A DNA stretch of 64,000 bases from JAUVPY01 sp034412795 (lineage in GTDB: Bacteria > Chloroflexota > Anaerolineae > 4572-78 > NAK82), in NCBI GenBank assembly GCA_034412795.1, contig DAOUMD010000126.1, forward strand, positions 1 to 64,000. Direction: 5' to 3'. Each line of letters opens with the position of its first letter. Position 1 is the stretch's first letter. Shown here one piece after another: positions 41,745 through 50,951 of the stretch. The notes beneath the pieces were generated by a model that was not told the origin of the DNA, ran no database searches, and saw nothing but the letters and a program-made list of their open reading frames with translations. Position numbers and translations under genes: made by a program.

Positions 41745-42998
41745 TTAGGGTCGTGCGCCCAACATCACCGTAACCGTCTGCATTTCTCCATCGCGGATGA
41801 TGGTTAGTTCCACTTCTTCTCCAACTTCCCCACGGCGGCTGAGATAAGACAGGATGTCGTCGAAGCGACGGACTTCGAAATCGTCGATGATTACAATCAC
41901 GTCGCCATCTACCGTTACCGGCTGGCCAATTACCTGGACCTCGCGATTCCCTCCGCGCAGGCCCGCATCATCCGCCGGGCTGTCCGGGATGACGTCTATT
42001 ACCAGCGCGCCGCTGGCCTCCGGCAGGTCCATAGCCGCCGCAATCTCGGGCAGCACGTCCATGCCGCGAAAGCCAATCCACGGGTGAGCATATTCACCCT
42101 TCTCAATGAGAACGGGCACCACCCGTTGTGCCAGGTTCGCCGGGATGGCGAAGCCAACCCCCAGGAAACTTCGCTCGCCTAGCGAGTTGAGGTTGGGCAC
42201 GATTGCGCTGTTGACGCCGATGACCTCACCTTGTGAGTTGAGTAGCGGTCCGCCTGAATTACCGGGGTTGATGGCCGCATCGGTCTGGATGATGTCTGGG
42301 ATGCGGTAGCGAGTAACCGCCGGCAGGCTGCGGCTGAGACCGCTGATGATACCACTCGTCAGTGTGTTTTCATAGCCGAAAGGGTTGCCGATGGCCACTG
42401 CTCGCTGGCCAACGCGCACCTTGTCTGAGTCGCCCCAGGTAACGGGGCGCAAGCTTTCGGGGGGTACGTTCACTTTGATGACCGCCAGATCACTATCCGG
42501 GTCAACACCCACGATAGTCGCCGGAAGAGTGGTGCCGTCGTACAAAGTCACCAGCAATTCGCTCGTATCGGCTACCACGTGGTTGTTGGTGACGATGTGT
42601 CCTTGGGTGTCCACTACGATGCCGGACCCCTCGCCTTCCTGGCGGAAGGGTTCGTCGGGAAGTTCAGGGGTAGGGATGCCATCGGGGAGAGCGGGATGCT
42701 CGAAGTCCTCCAGGTCTTTGACGGCTTGGATGCTGACCACCGAGGGACTGACTCGCTCGTAAAGATTGATGAGCAGCAACTCCTCGGCGTCGGCCTCTTG
42801 AACCAGCTCCGGTGGCAGCGGGGTAGGAGGCGGTGGTAGTGTGGGCAGAATACCGGGTGTGACGGCCACGACTGGCGCACTGACGGAAACCGGCGCCGTC
42901 GGGCCGTCGAAAGAAAGAGTGACCTGGGGCAGGCTGCCACAGGCCAATAAGGCAAGAGCTAAGATACTGACGCTAACAACTAACGTAAACTTGGTCAT
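41745..42998 (-). CDS. HtrA/DegP-type serine protease lipoprotein
   Basis: 417 residues. Signal ending in the lipobox LALLAC (Cys20), a Pro-rich linker, the trypsin-like protease with triad His140 (IVTNNHVV), Asp170 (DPDSDLAVIKV) and Ser248 (INPGNSGGPLL), and one PDZ domain (about 310-410). It degrades or refolds damaged envelope proteins. The gene is preceded by AGAGGAAA and, just beyond, by a CTAT/ATAG microsatellite. Neighbouring genes (zinc protease, glutaredoxin-PDZ, DnaK) also serve protein quality control. Confidence 0.94.
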   Translation of the reverse strand: MTKFTLVVSVSILALALLACGSLPQVTLSFDGPTAPVSVSAPVVAVTPGILPTLPPPPTPLPPELVQEADAEELLLINLYERVSPSVVSIQAVKDLEDFEHPALPDGIPTPELPDEPFRQEGEGSGIVVDTQGHIVTNNHVVADTSELLVTLYDGTTLPATIVGVDPDSDLAVIKVNVPPESLRPVTWGDSDKVRVGQRAVAIGNPFGYENTLTSGIISGLSRSLPAVTRYRIPDIIQTDAAINPGNSGGPLLNSQGEVIGVNSAIVPNLNSLGERSFLGVGFAIPANLAQRVVPVLIEKGEYAHPWIGFRGMDVLPEIAAAMDLPEASGALVIDVIPDSPADDAGLRGGNREVQVIGQPVTVDGDVIVIIDDFEVRRFDDILSYLSRRGEVGEEVELTIIRDGEMQTVTVMLGARP

Positions 42999-43014
42999 TT
43001 TCAGCCAATTTCCT

Positions 43015-43041
43015 CTATCTATCTATCTATCCATCTATCTA
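43015..43041. repeat. Tetranucleotide microsatellite in the htrA leader
   Basis: Six CTAT-type units with one interruption (CTATCTATCTATCTAT then CCATCTATCTAG), 17 bases upstream of the HtrA ATG and adjacent to its ribosome site. Confidence 0.8.
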
Positions 43042-43124
43042 GTTTGCCGGACTCTGGCGAATCGAGGAGTGAGCACGCCTGTGTGCGAACGGTCCTGCTG
43101 GAAAATCCGCCAGAGTACAATACA

Positions 43125-43817
43125 TTACCTGCGGCGCCCCCCCATAACCAGTGAGGCCCAGTACAAAACCTGCACCAGTGCCGCCAGAGCCGCAACCACG
43201 TAGGTCCAGGCGGCAGCATTCAGCACCTTATTCACGCCAGCCAACTCGCGCTGGTCCACGATGTTATACTGGTGGAGCAACTTCTTGGCCCGGGCACTGG
43301 CATTCCATTCCACGGGCAAGGTGACCACAGCGAAGACGGCTACCGCACCGAACAGTACCAGGCCGAACACGGCCACCGCGTTGCCCAGCTCAAATAACCC
43401 CATCAGGCCCTGGAGCGCCAGGCCGGCTAATATGATGATCGGACCCAGCCACGAGCCAAATTGGACGGCCGGGACCATTGCAGAACGAAGTTTCAAGGGC
43501 GCGTAACCACTGGAATGTTGCAACGCGTGGCCGGCCTCGTGAGCTGCTACGCCTACGGCGGCTACCGACGGCGTGCGTGCAACTTCTGGTGACAGCCGCA
43601 ACGTTTGAGTGCGTGGATCATAGTGATCACTTAAACGGCCTTTCACCTCTTCGATGCTCACGTTGCCCAATCCATTGCTATCCAAAATCTCACGCGCTAC
43701 TTGGGCACCGGTCAATCCTCGTTGGTTGCGGACCTGCGAATATTTCTTGAATCGGCCCTGGACTGTCGCTTGAGCGATCAGGCCGAGGATAAAGAGAAGA
43801 ATGAAGAGCATATACAT
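43125..43817 (-). CDS. Membrane zinc metallopeptidase (YugP family)
   Basis: 230 residues with an N-terminal membrane helix (about 1-18), the zinc site HEAGH in GVAAHEAGHALQHSSGY (about 92-108), and two or three further hydrophobic segments toward the C-terminus (FGSWLGPIIILAGLALQGL, FGLVLFGAVAVFAVVTLPVE). It matches the Zn_peptidase_2 family, whose substrates are unknown. GAGGTG lies 8 bases before the ATG. It is transcribed ahead of htrA with a 126-base gap. Confidence 0.92.
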   Translation of the reverse strand: MYMLFILLFILGLIAQATVQGRFKKYSQVRNQRGLTGAQVAREILDSNGLGNVSIEEVKGRLSDHYDPRTQTLRLSPEVARTPSVAAVGVAAHEAGHALQHSSGYAPLKLRSAMVPAVQFGSWLGPIIILAGLALQGLMGLFELGNAVAVFGLVLFGAVAVFAVVTLPVEWNASARAKKLLHQYNIVDQRELAGVNKVLNAAAWTYVVAALAALVQVLYWASLVMGGRRR

Positions 43818-43907
43818 GGAGTTTCACCTCGTTCGTCTACTTGCACATGACATGATACGTTTCTTTTATTTTACCACAATTCCTGCACCGGCGCACTTGG
43901 CACCCCA

Positions 43908-44205
43908 AAACGTAAGGCGTAAAGCATAGCGCAGCCAAGCCGCACACAAGCGAGATTGTCGACTCACGGACGGAAAAGAACACGGACAAAAACGAATAGG
44001 CACAATAAAGTTCGTGTTCCTTTCTGTCCGTGAGTCAAAATTCTCGCGACCGGCGCAAACGTTTCAGGGTAACTATGTAAAACGTGATGCGTGATCCGTG
44101 CATTCACGTTTGACGCTTGACGTTTCACGCATCACGCATCACGTTTTACGCGTTACTTTGCTTAATTTGACCGGTAAGAAGTGTCAACCAAATAGTGAAC
44201 CATCC
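43908..44205. repeat. Inverted tandem-word array family A plus end D, copy 4, with nested hairpin
   Basis: CGTAAGGCGTAAAGC at 43908 starts the left arm. A separate hairpin at 43961-44036 pairs GACTCACGGAC with GTCCGTGAGTC and GAACACG with CGTGTTC. A second word array at 44076-44156 has GTAAAACGTGATGCGTGAT facing ATCACGCATCACGTTTTAC. The D end is 44150-44205. This fills most of the 499-base gap between the zinc protease and glutaredoxin genes. Confidence 0.8.
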
Positions 44206-44306
44206 TAAAATATTATATCAGAAATGGATTAACCTTGCATTAAGTCCGGCTGTTGGCTTGCTGACAGAAAGCTCCCATTCGGCCCGAAACCGCTCCTGGT
44301 CGATGA

Positions 44307-44807
44307 TTAAAAAATGATGGCCGTTTCCTGGGGCCGTCCGCCACGCACAAATTGCACGCGCACTTGTTGTCCGGGTGCGATACGTTTTGAAAGGTCCACC
44401 AAAGTCGCTGCGTCGGGGATGGACCGCCCCCCGATTTCGGTAATCACGTCTCCCTTCTGTAGGCCAGCTCGTTGAGCCGGAGAACTGGGATGGACCTTGC
44501 CCACAAACGCTCCGTGGCCTACCTTTGGTGCGTGCCGAGATGCGTCGGCCACGCTTACGCCCAACGTGGGACGGGGGGCTTGATTCAGAAGTTGCTCCAG
44601 TCGAGGCCGGTCGAAGCCGATAACCAACTGGCCGTTAATCTCGGTGACGGGCACACCCTGCTGGCCGGTCCGGTGCACCATATCCATCGCAGCCGCCTGA
44701 TCCACCGACACGTCCTTTTCGACGAATGGGACGCCTCGCTGTGAAAGAAACTGCTTAACCATATTACAATAAGGACAAGTTGGAGTCGTATAGACAGTCA
44801 CGTTCAT
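44307..44807 (-). CDS. Glutaredoxin-PDZ fusion protein
   Basis: 166 residues. A glutaredoxin/thioredoxin-fold domain (about 1-78) carries the redox pair CPYC (about 11-14) and the cis-Pro in GVPVTEINGQ. It is joined to a PDZ domain (about 80-166, GAFVGKVHPSSPAQRAGLQK, GDVITEIGGRSI). No signal peptide, so it is cytoplasmic. The start is the ATG at 44807 with AAGGA 8 bases upstream; an upstream in-frame ATG at 44828 is poorly placed. The PDZ may direct the reductase to the C-termini of damaged or membrane proteins. Next to HtrA and DnaK genes. Confidence 0.88.
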   Translation of the reverse strand: MNVTVYTTPTCPYCNMVKQFLSQRGVPFVEKDVSVDQAAAMDMVHRTGQQGVPVTEINGQLVIGFDRPRLEQLLNQAPRPTLGVSVADASRHAPKVGHGAFVGKVHPSSPAQRAGLQKGDVITEIGGRSIPDAATLVDLSKRIAPGQQVRVQFVRGGRPQETAIIF

Positions 44808-44826
44808 AAGTGTGTATCCTTTGGGC

Positions 44827-45060
44827 ATGGTTCAGAAGTCCCAGAAATTAGGCCGCGTCCAATAATAACTTTGCGCATTTTGAAGGGTTTCACCCGGAAT
44901 TTTGGCCTGAAAACAGAAAGTTATTCTTGGACGCTTTCATAGGGTAACAATTGCAGACGAAGGACGAAAGACGAAGGACCAATTACTGGCTCAGGTCTCT
45001 TCGTCGTTCGTCATTCGTCATTCGTCCAGTTGAGAAAGTGTTACCCTATTTCTGAACCAT
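44827..45060. repeat. Composite repeat: A-type hairpin interrupted by a family B element
   Basis: Right end 45039-45060 pairs with the left end in two blocks, ATGGTTCAGAA (44827-44837) and ATAGGGTAACA (44939-44949). Between the blocks lies a family B copy (44847-44936). Inside the hairpin is a GACGAAGGACGAAAGACGAA word array (44953-44980) facing CGTTCGTCATTCGTCATTCG (45004-45026). Removing the B insertion restores a 22-bp perfect inverted repeat. Confidence 0.85.
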
Positions 45061-45079
45061 CCTATCCTTTGTACCACAA

Positions 45080-45169
45080 AAGGAAGGTTGGAAGAACGGA
45101 AGGTTGTTCCAATTTCTCCCCGGAGGGAACCCATCGGCCAACCTTCCAGCCATCCAACCTTCCAGCCTT
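45080..45169. repeat. Inverted word array, GGAAGGTTGG type
   Basis: GGAAGGTTGGAAGAACGGAA at 45082 onward faces CCAACCTTCCAGCCATCC / AACCTTCC up to 45169. It lies directly beyond the dnaK stop and could act as a transcription-ending structure. Confidence 0.75.
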
Positions 45170-45179
45170 CTAATTCAGT

Positions 45180-47084
45180 CTATGCCTCAGTGAACTCGCC
45201 TTCAACCACGTCTTCTTCGCCGCTGGTGCTCGTTCCAGTTCCGTCCCCACCTGGTGTGGCACCGGGAGCGGAGCCGTTCTGCTCGGCGTACATGGTTTCA
45301 CCCAACTTCATGCTCGCCTGTTGCAGAGCCTCCATCGTACGCTGTATACGGGTCACGTCGTCGCCTTTGATGGCCTCACGCACATCGTTGATCTTGGCTT
45401 CCAGGTCGCCCCGCGTCGCGCTGTTTACCTTGTCGCCCAGTTCGTTCAGGGTTTTTTCCAACTGGTAGGCCAGGCTGTCAGCCTGATTACGTGCGTCTAC
45501 AACCTCCTTGCGGTGTGCGTCCTCAGCCTTGTGCTGCTCGGCCGCTTGCATCATGCGGTCGATGTCTCCTTGGTCCAGGTTCGTGCTGGCAGTGATAGTA
45601 ATACTCTGCTCGCGCCCCGTCGCCTTGTCCACGGCGCTCACATTCAGAATGCCGTTGGCATCCGTGTCGAAGCTGACTTCAATCTGCGGCATACCGCGTG
45701 GCGCCGGTGGGATTCCGTCCAGACGGAACTGGCCCAGCAACATGTTGTCAGCAGCCATCGAGCGCTCACCTTGGAAGACTTTAATATCAACGGCTGTCTG
45801 ACCATCCTCGGCGGTGCTGAAGGTCTCGCTTTTTCGAGTCGGGATGGTGGTGTTGCGTGGAATGAGCACGGTCATTACACCACCCAGTGTCTCAACACCC
45901 AGCGACAATGGCGTTACGTCCAGGAGTAGCACGTCTTTCACTTCGCCGCTTAGTACACCGGCCTGGATGGCCGCACCAATGGCCACCACTTCGTCCGGGT
46001 TGACACCCTTATGGGGTTCTTTGCCACCGGTGAGTTGCCGGACCACATCTTGAATCATAGGCATGCGCGTGGCGCCGCCCACCAGAACTACTTCGTCGAT
46101 TTCCGATGGGTTTAGCTTGGCATCTGCCAGCGCGCGCCCAAATGGTCCTCGGCAGCGCTCCACCAGATCTTCGGTCAAATGCTCGAATTTGCTGCGGGTC
46201 AGCTTCATCTGCAAGTGCTTAGGCCCGCCAGCATCGGCGGTGACGAAGGGTAGATTGATCTCCGTCTCCAGCATGGTGCTCAACTCGATCTTGGCCTTTT
46301 CGGCGGCTTCTCTCAGCCGTTGCAGGGCCTGCCGGTCCTGGCTGAGGTCAATTCCCTGCTCTTTGCGGAACTCATCAACGATCCAGTCAACGATTCGTTG
46401 GTCCCAGTCGTCGCCGCCCAGGTGGGTATCGCCGTTGGTGGATTTTACCTCGATCACACCCTCACCCACTTCGAGCACGCTCACATCAAAGGTGCCACCG
46501 CCCAGGTCCCAAACCAGGATGGTTTCTTGTTCCTTCTTATCCAGTCCATAAGCCAGGGCGGCCGCGGTCGGTTCGTTGATGATACGTAGCACTTCCAGCC
46601 CGGCGATTTTTCCGGCATCCTTTGTCGCCTGCCGCTGACTATCATTAAAATAGGCTGGCACAGTGATTACAGCTTGTGTGACTGACTCACCCAGGTAAGC
46701 CTCGGCATCCGCCTTGAGCTTTGCCAGCACCATCGAACTGATTTCCTGCGGCGTATAGGTCTTATCGGTGATGGGCACCTGGATGCGTGCATCACCGCTG
46801 GACCCCTCGACGATTTCATATGAGAGCATACCGCGCTCAATATCGGTCTCGGCGTAGCGGCGACCAATGAGGCGCTTAACCGAATAAAGCGTGTTGTCGG
46901 GGTTGACTACGGCCTGCCGCTTGGCTGTTTGGCCCACCAGACGCTCGCCGCCTTTCGCGAATGCCACCACAGAAGGGCAAAGTCGACTACCTTCGGCGGT
47001 AGTGATCACAGTAGGATCGCCACCCTCCATAACGGCTACCACGCTGTTAGTTGTACCCAGATCAATTCCTACAATCTTAGACAT
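45180..47084 (-). CDS. dnaK: Chaperone DnaK (Hsp70)
   Basis: 634 residues, full-length Hsp70. ATPase domain from GIDLGTTNSVVAVMEGGD, with VPAYFNDSQRQATKDAG and LVWDLGGGTFDVS phosphate-binding motifs; the linker is DVLLLDVTPLSLG; then substrate-binding domain (AVDIKVFQGERSMAADN) and helical lid; acidic C-terminus ending VVEGEFTEA. GGGAGG precedes the ATG. Neither grpE nor dnaJ is adjacent, and no CIRCE operator is visible in the 587-base upstream gap. Confidence 0.97.
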   Translation of the reverse strand: MSKIVGIDLGTTNSVVAVMEGGDPTVITTAEGSRLCPSVVAFAKGGERLVGQTAKRQAVVNPDNTLYSVKRLIGRRYAETDIERGMLSYEIVEGSSGDARIQVPITDKTYTPQEISSMVLAKLKADAEAYLGESVTQAVITVPAYFNDSQRQATKDAGKIAGLEVLRIINEPTAAALAYGLDKKEQETILVWDLGGGTFDVSVLEVGEGVIEVKSTNGDTHLGGDDWDQRIVDWIVDEFRKEQGIDLSQDRQALQRLREAAEKAKIELSTMLETEINLPFVTADAGGPKHLQMKLTRSKFEHLTEDLVERCRGPFGRALADAKLNPSEIDEVVLVGGATRMPMIQDVVRQLTGGKEPHKGVNPDEVVAIGAAIQAGVLSGEVKDVLLLDVTPLSLGVETLGGVMTVLIPRNTTIPTRKSETFSTAEDGQTAVDIKVFQGERSMAADNMLLGQFRLDGIPPAPRGMPQIEVSFDTDANGILNVSAVDKATGREQSITITASTNLDQGDIDRMMQAAEQHKAEDAHRKEVVDARNQADSLAYQLEKTLNELGDKVNSATRGDLEAKINDVREAIKGDDVTRIQRTMEALQQASMKLGETMYAEQNGSAPGATPGGDGTGTSTSGEEDVVEGEFTEA

Positions 47085-47671
47085 AACGTTTAACCTCCCG
47101 ATTGTCTATCTCTAAGAACTAAGATAAGTGATTATTATTTTTGAATGGTGTGCGTACCCATTCTTTCCTCTCAGCTTTGACTGCATTGTAAAGCCCGTAT
47201 GTTAGATTCGCACTAGATAGATGTTAGAATCAGATTAGAGAATTGCATCTTTCACACTTTCCATTGCTTCCACAGAGCCGAATGGGCTCCATAGAGGTGG
47301 GTAAATCTACCAGTTGCCGGTGACTACGCTGTGCAATGGTCTCAGCCTTGACTGGCCCTTGGATGTGCCTCAATATGTTGTCCCCAATCGGTGACGCTCC
47401 CCAAAAACGGATTGAATTCGGGGGATAGTTGTGCTATACTGAACACAACGGAAACCGCCTCGCGCTGCCGAGGGTCATTCTGCGGACCAAGCGAGTGTGT
47501 CAACCCACCTGACATGCTTGCGGGACTACTCTCGGATATAAGCAGAAAAAGTTCTGCCTATTTATGAACTATGCCGAAACAACTCGGTACACTAATTGTT
47601 CTACGGACACATAATTGATTCATTTGTATTTCATCTCATTTACGTTCGGCTGTCAAAGGGGAGAAGTATTA
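47085..47671. other. Divergent intergenic region between dnaK and a membrane-protein gene
   Basis: 587 bases with no gene, no CIRCE box and no long palindrome. It contains the plus-strand promoter at 47412-47440. The AT-rich segment 47100-47160 near dnaK may hold its promoter but shows no good match. Confidence 0.5.
47412..47440 (+). promoter_or_regulatory. Promoter-like site upstream of the membrane-protein gene
   Basis: TTGAAT, 17-base spacer, TATACT, 232 bases upstream of the likely start codon. Confidence 0.5.
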
Positions 47672-48763
47672 GTGACCAGTGGTACTACCACCCTGATAGA
47701 GAAACGGGAAGAACTCAAACAGCAACTAGCAGCCGGTGAGAACAAAACGTTGGGCAAAGCGGCAGCTGATTGGACGGGGCATTTCGTTCAAAAACTTACT
47801 CGAAACCCACAAGCGCTACCGTTTTGGTACAATTTGCTGGTGCTAACATTAACTCCTATGTTGGTCGAATATTTGATGTCGGTCCTCTTTCAAGAATACT
47901 ATAATGCACCAGAGGTAATATTTTTCAGGGTTTTGACTATGGCCTTCATCTTTATTATGTTACTTACGCTTGAAACATACATGGGCCATTGCTTTTCTTT
48001 TGCTAAAAATCATCTGATAGAGGCTATGGAGTCAATCGCGGATTTGACTGACTTCCAGCGTTGGCTGGATACTGCTTTCTCACTAAAAAGGCAGTTTTAC
48101 TTTGGTCTGGCCTTCGCAATTTTATTTAGCTCTTACTTCATTATTACCAATCCTAATGTAATACGTTTCGCAAATTTTTTTTCAATTTTTTCCATTGCAA
48201 TTATTGGGACTCTGGTGGGGGCATATTTCTATTTTTTCTTTCCAGGTGCATCTTTAGCTGTGCGGTTTGGCAGCCGTTATCAATTCAAGTTATATACGGC
48301 TGATCCGAGCAATACTGAATTCATTGACCATTTATCAGATACGCTAAGTTTTGGTGTTTATATTGCAGGAGCATTTGTGGCCGCTTTCACGTTCATAATC
48401 TCTACTTATAGCCTGTTGACTTTTCCCATAATCATCCTTTCAATCATAGCGGGATGGGTACCTGTTACAGCTTTCTTTGTCGCTAGTCAATATGTTATGA
48501 GGAGAATCATCATTCGAGGTAAGTGGAAAACGCTCAACGGTATACAAGCGAAAATTGAAACGCTGCAATCTCAAGAGGAAATCCCTACAATAGACACAAT
48601 AGAGCACATCCGAGCACTCATAGATTACCATAACCACATCAGGACTACCCACAATTCAGTCTTGGACCTACGCGCGGGTTTGAACTTTTTGAACTCACTA
48701 TTACTCCCCTTGATTGCCCTTCTGTTAGCTAACATGGATAAGATACTTGATCTAATAAAATAG
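47672..48763 (+). CDS. Six-helix membrane protein, function unknown
   Basis: About 363 residues; the start is GTG at 47672 with GGGAGAAG 5 bases upstream (the frame stays open to 47615). A charged N-terminal helix (LIEKREELKQQLAAGENKTL) precedes hydrophobic segments around LVLTLTPMLVEYLMSVLF, FRVLTMAFIFIMLLTL, FGLAFAILFSSYFIIT, FSIAIIGTLVGAYFYFFF, AGAFVAAFTFIISTY and a terminal LLLPLIALLLANM, with a soluble helical stretch (about 285-330) before the last. The gene is AT-richer than its neighbours, a sign of transfer. No family recognised. Confidence 0.75.
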   Translation: MTSGTTTLIEKREELKQQLAAGENKTLGKAAADWTGHFVQKLTRNPQALPFWYNLLVLTLTPMLVEYLMSVLFQEYYNAPEVIFFRVLTMAFIFIMLLTLETYMGHCFSFAKNHLIEAMESIADLTDFQRWLDTAFSLKRQFYFGLAFAILFSSYFIITNPNVIRFANFFSIFSIAIIGTLVGAYFYFFFPGASLAVRFGSRYQFKLYTADPSNTEFIDHLSDTLSFGVYIAGAFVAAFTFIISTYSLLTFPIIILSIIAGWVPVTAFFVASQYVMRRIIIRGKWKTLNGIQAKIETLQSQEEIPTIDTIEHIRALIDYHNHIRTTHNSVLDLRAGLNFLNSLLLPLIALLLANMDKILDLIK

Positions 48764-49705
48764 CTATTAGATTTTCGTTCATATTAGACACCCCAACCTG
48801 TCCGTACAACAAAGCCAATGCAGTTGACGCCAAGGGTAGCACTGCACTAAACCGTGGTTGCCTTGTCGCGTGGCATTGAAATGCCCCGCTGGTACACAAA
48901 ACCTGTTAGAAACAGGTTGGACTAGGCAGTTTTGGTGTGTTTTGAACACACTTCTCATTCCAGCTGATGATTTATGAAGCTTAAGAATTTATTTGGGTGA
49001 CAGCCAGCTTCATCTATGGCTCGGCTTGGATTGCCAAATCCAAGCCCCCGACCGTTGCAAACCTGGGCGATTCTGTGCATCGAAGCGGTGGATTTGTCAA
49101 TCCGCCGCGAGCTTCAGGCGATGTAGCCGTTACCGCAGTTACCTGATTAAATTCTGAAAGATCATCAATCATTGGCTCCAGGTGATCCACGGTTAAATGT
49201 GGTGCTACCACGCCAAGAGCCGGGCAGTTTTACGATGGTTATCTTGCGTGGGTCAGTCAGTTTTAGCTCAGGATCGTCTTGTGCGCAACTGATTGGCGGC
49301 TCGCTACTCGAGAACCTGTCAGGGTCGAGTTAGGAGGCGTCACTCGACCGCCGGCAGGTTTCTCCTGTTCCGGGACTTCGCTGCAATTCGACTATATCAC
49401 ACACCTGGAATCCCTCGATCAGCACAGCCGGCCAGTGCTTTTGTTTGCAGATGTGCGTTTCTATGCTCTCGTCTCGCAGCATCCAGCTCAATGTCTCGCT
49501 GACCGCCACCGAGTAGACACGTATGCCGGAGATAGTTCATTGGGGAGGGGATTGAATGTGGTGTGGAAATGTGGTAATATTTACTGTAGCGTGGAATCGC
49601 CTGGAGTACTATGCTGAGATTTTTCTATCTTGAAGGAACTATAGGCCGCAATAATTTGGCATATCTAGTCGTTAGGTGCACAAACACTTGAGAGGCTATT
49701 ATCTA
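48764..49705. other. Gene-free stretch with four short perfect hairpins
   Basis: AACCTGTT-aga-AACAGGTT (48900-48918), GTGTGTT-ttg-AACACAC (48935-48951), GGCTTGGATT-gcca-AATCCAAGCC (49023-49046) and GCGGtGGATT / AATCCgCCGC (49085-49108). The last two share the GGATT..AATCC core. No supportable gene in 942 bases; an open frame at 49279-49617 has no homology that I can see. Confidence 0.55.
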
Positions 49706-50251
49706 ATGGGTAAGGATCTCTTTGGCAATCCAATTCAGGAGAAGAGAGGCCGCCTGGAAGCACAGTTGTCCAAATATGACCGTGGTACTTTCAGCGAGTG
49801 ATTGGAGAGGCTGAAGCATATTGAAAGTATAGCGCCCAAAGGTTACTCAATGATGGGAAGCTTCGAGGCAATAGCTATTCTTCACGAGGCAGAATTGGCT
49901 TTTGTAAGTGGAGCATATATTGCCGCAATTATGTTGGCTCAAGCGTTCATTGAGCGAAGGCTGCAAGACTATCTGGAAGCAAAAGGACAGACAAAGCAAG
50001 CGAAGCGGGGCCTCAGGGCCATATTGCAGCACCTTCGCCAGCACCACTTGCTCAACGAATTAATTCTTGACAAGATTGACCGCCTGAGACAGACAAGAAA
50101 TCCACTTACGCATCTCAAGCCAATCGATCACCCATACACAATGGCTCAAAGGATCTTCTCTGAGAGAAAAGAGCCGGTAGAAATCCTAGAAACAGAAGCC
50201 AAGGATGCAATGGCTTTGATGTACACAATCTTCACGGTCAAGTTGTGGTGA
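49706..50251 (+). pseudogene. HEPN-like small protein interrupted by an in-frame TGA
   Basis: A 31-codon frame from ATG 49706 (MGKDLFGNPIQEKRGRLEAQ) runs into TGA at 49799-49801, and the same frame continues for another 150 codons (LERLKHIESIAPKGYSMMGS onward). The junction FSE-stop-LERL suggests a lost Trp codon (TGG to TGA). The second part is helical with RNPLTH (Rx4H), as in HEPN nucleases. The second part could restart at the TTG right after the stop, but no ribosome site is present. Probably inactive. Confidence 0.65.
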
Positions 50252-50365
50252 AAGTGTGCGCCTAACGCAGGGATCATCAATTCGGGTTGGGTTTGGTGGT
50301 CACTCACGATGGGTCTCCTTTCTGGGATGTGCCAGCTTATTGGATGGAGAGGAGATCGAAAACGG

Positions 50366-50641
50366 TCATTCCTCATCCTCCGGCCATTTCACCAATTGGT
50401 GCTCGATGATGTATTCCAACTGCTGACGGGTGTTGAAACCGTCCCGGACAATCCTTGGAAGCTCGACGTCGCGGATGTCGAACTGGTAGTCTGGTCCGTC
50501 ATACCAGCCCTCGATGTCGTCTTGCGTGGGGTCGGCGGTGTACCAGTAGTCCATAACCTCGTTGCCGTTTTTGTAGGTGTGGTAGATCTTGACGCCGTCT
50601 ACCTCGGCGGCTACTTCGGGCTCGGTTCATAGGTATGGCAT
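50366..50641 (-). pseudogene. Small acidic protein with in-frame TGA at codon 5
   Basis: The ATG at 50641 has a good ribosome site (AAGGATAGTGATC before it). The frame reads MPYL, then TGA at 50629-50627, then 86 further codons (TEPEVAAEVDGVKIYHTYKN, then DYWYTADPTQDDIEGWYDGP) to a TGA. TGG to TGA would again explain the stop. Acidic and Tyr/Trp-rich; no family recognised. An internal ATG at 50554 could give a 62-residue product but lacks a ribosome site. Confidence 0.55.
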
Positions 50642-50951
50642 GATCACTATCCTTCTGAGAAATGACCGGCAGGGAGAGGCCCTCCTGGCAGGTCTTCCTT
50701 TCATCACGATATAGTTGCCTGGCCTAGCACGATACCTGCCGGCCATCGCTTGCGATATTAGACAGAATCGTCTTCTGGTCGGTCCCATCGGAGTGCTCAT
50801 TCTCTACATATGGAGGGGACCCATGGACGTGTGGGACGGGAATTGCGGGAAAAGCAGCGGGAATCTATTGAACGTGGGGGCAAATGTGGTATTATTAATG
50901 TAGGACTTCTTTGACACCTGTAACCCTCTGCTAGTGGGCACTGAGAGGTCT

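Noticed and set aside
47085..47300. CIRCE heat-shock operator upstream of dnaK
   Set aside because: No TTAGCACTC-N9-GAGTGCTAA-like inverted repeat is present.
49279..49617. 112-codon plus-strand open frame
   Set aside because: No ribosome site, odd composition and no recognisable domain. It lies in a degraded stretch.
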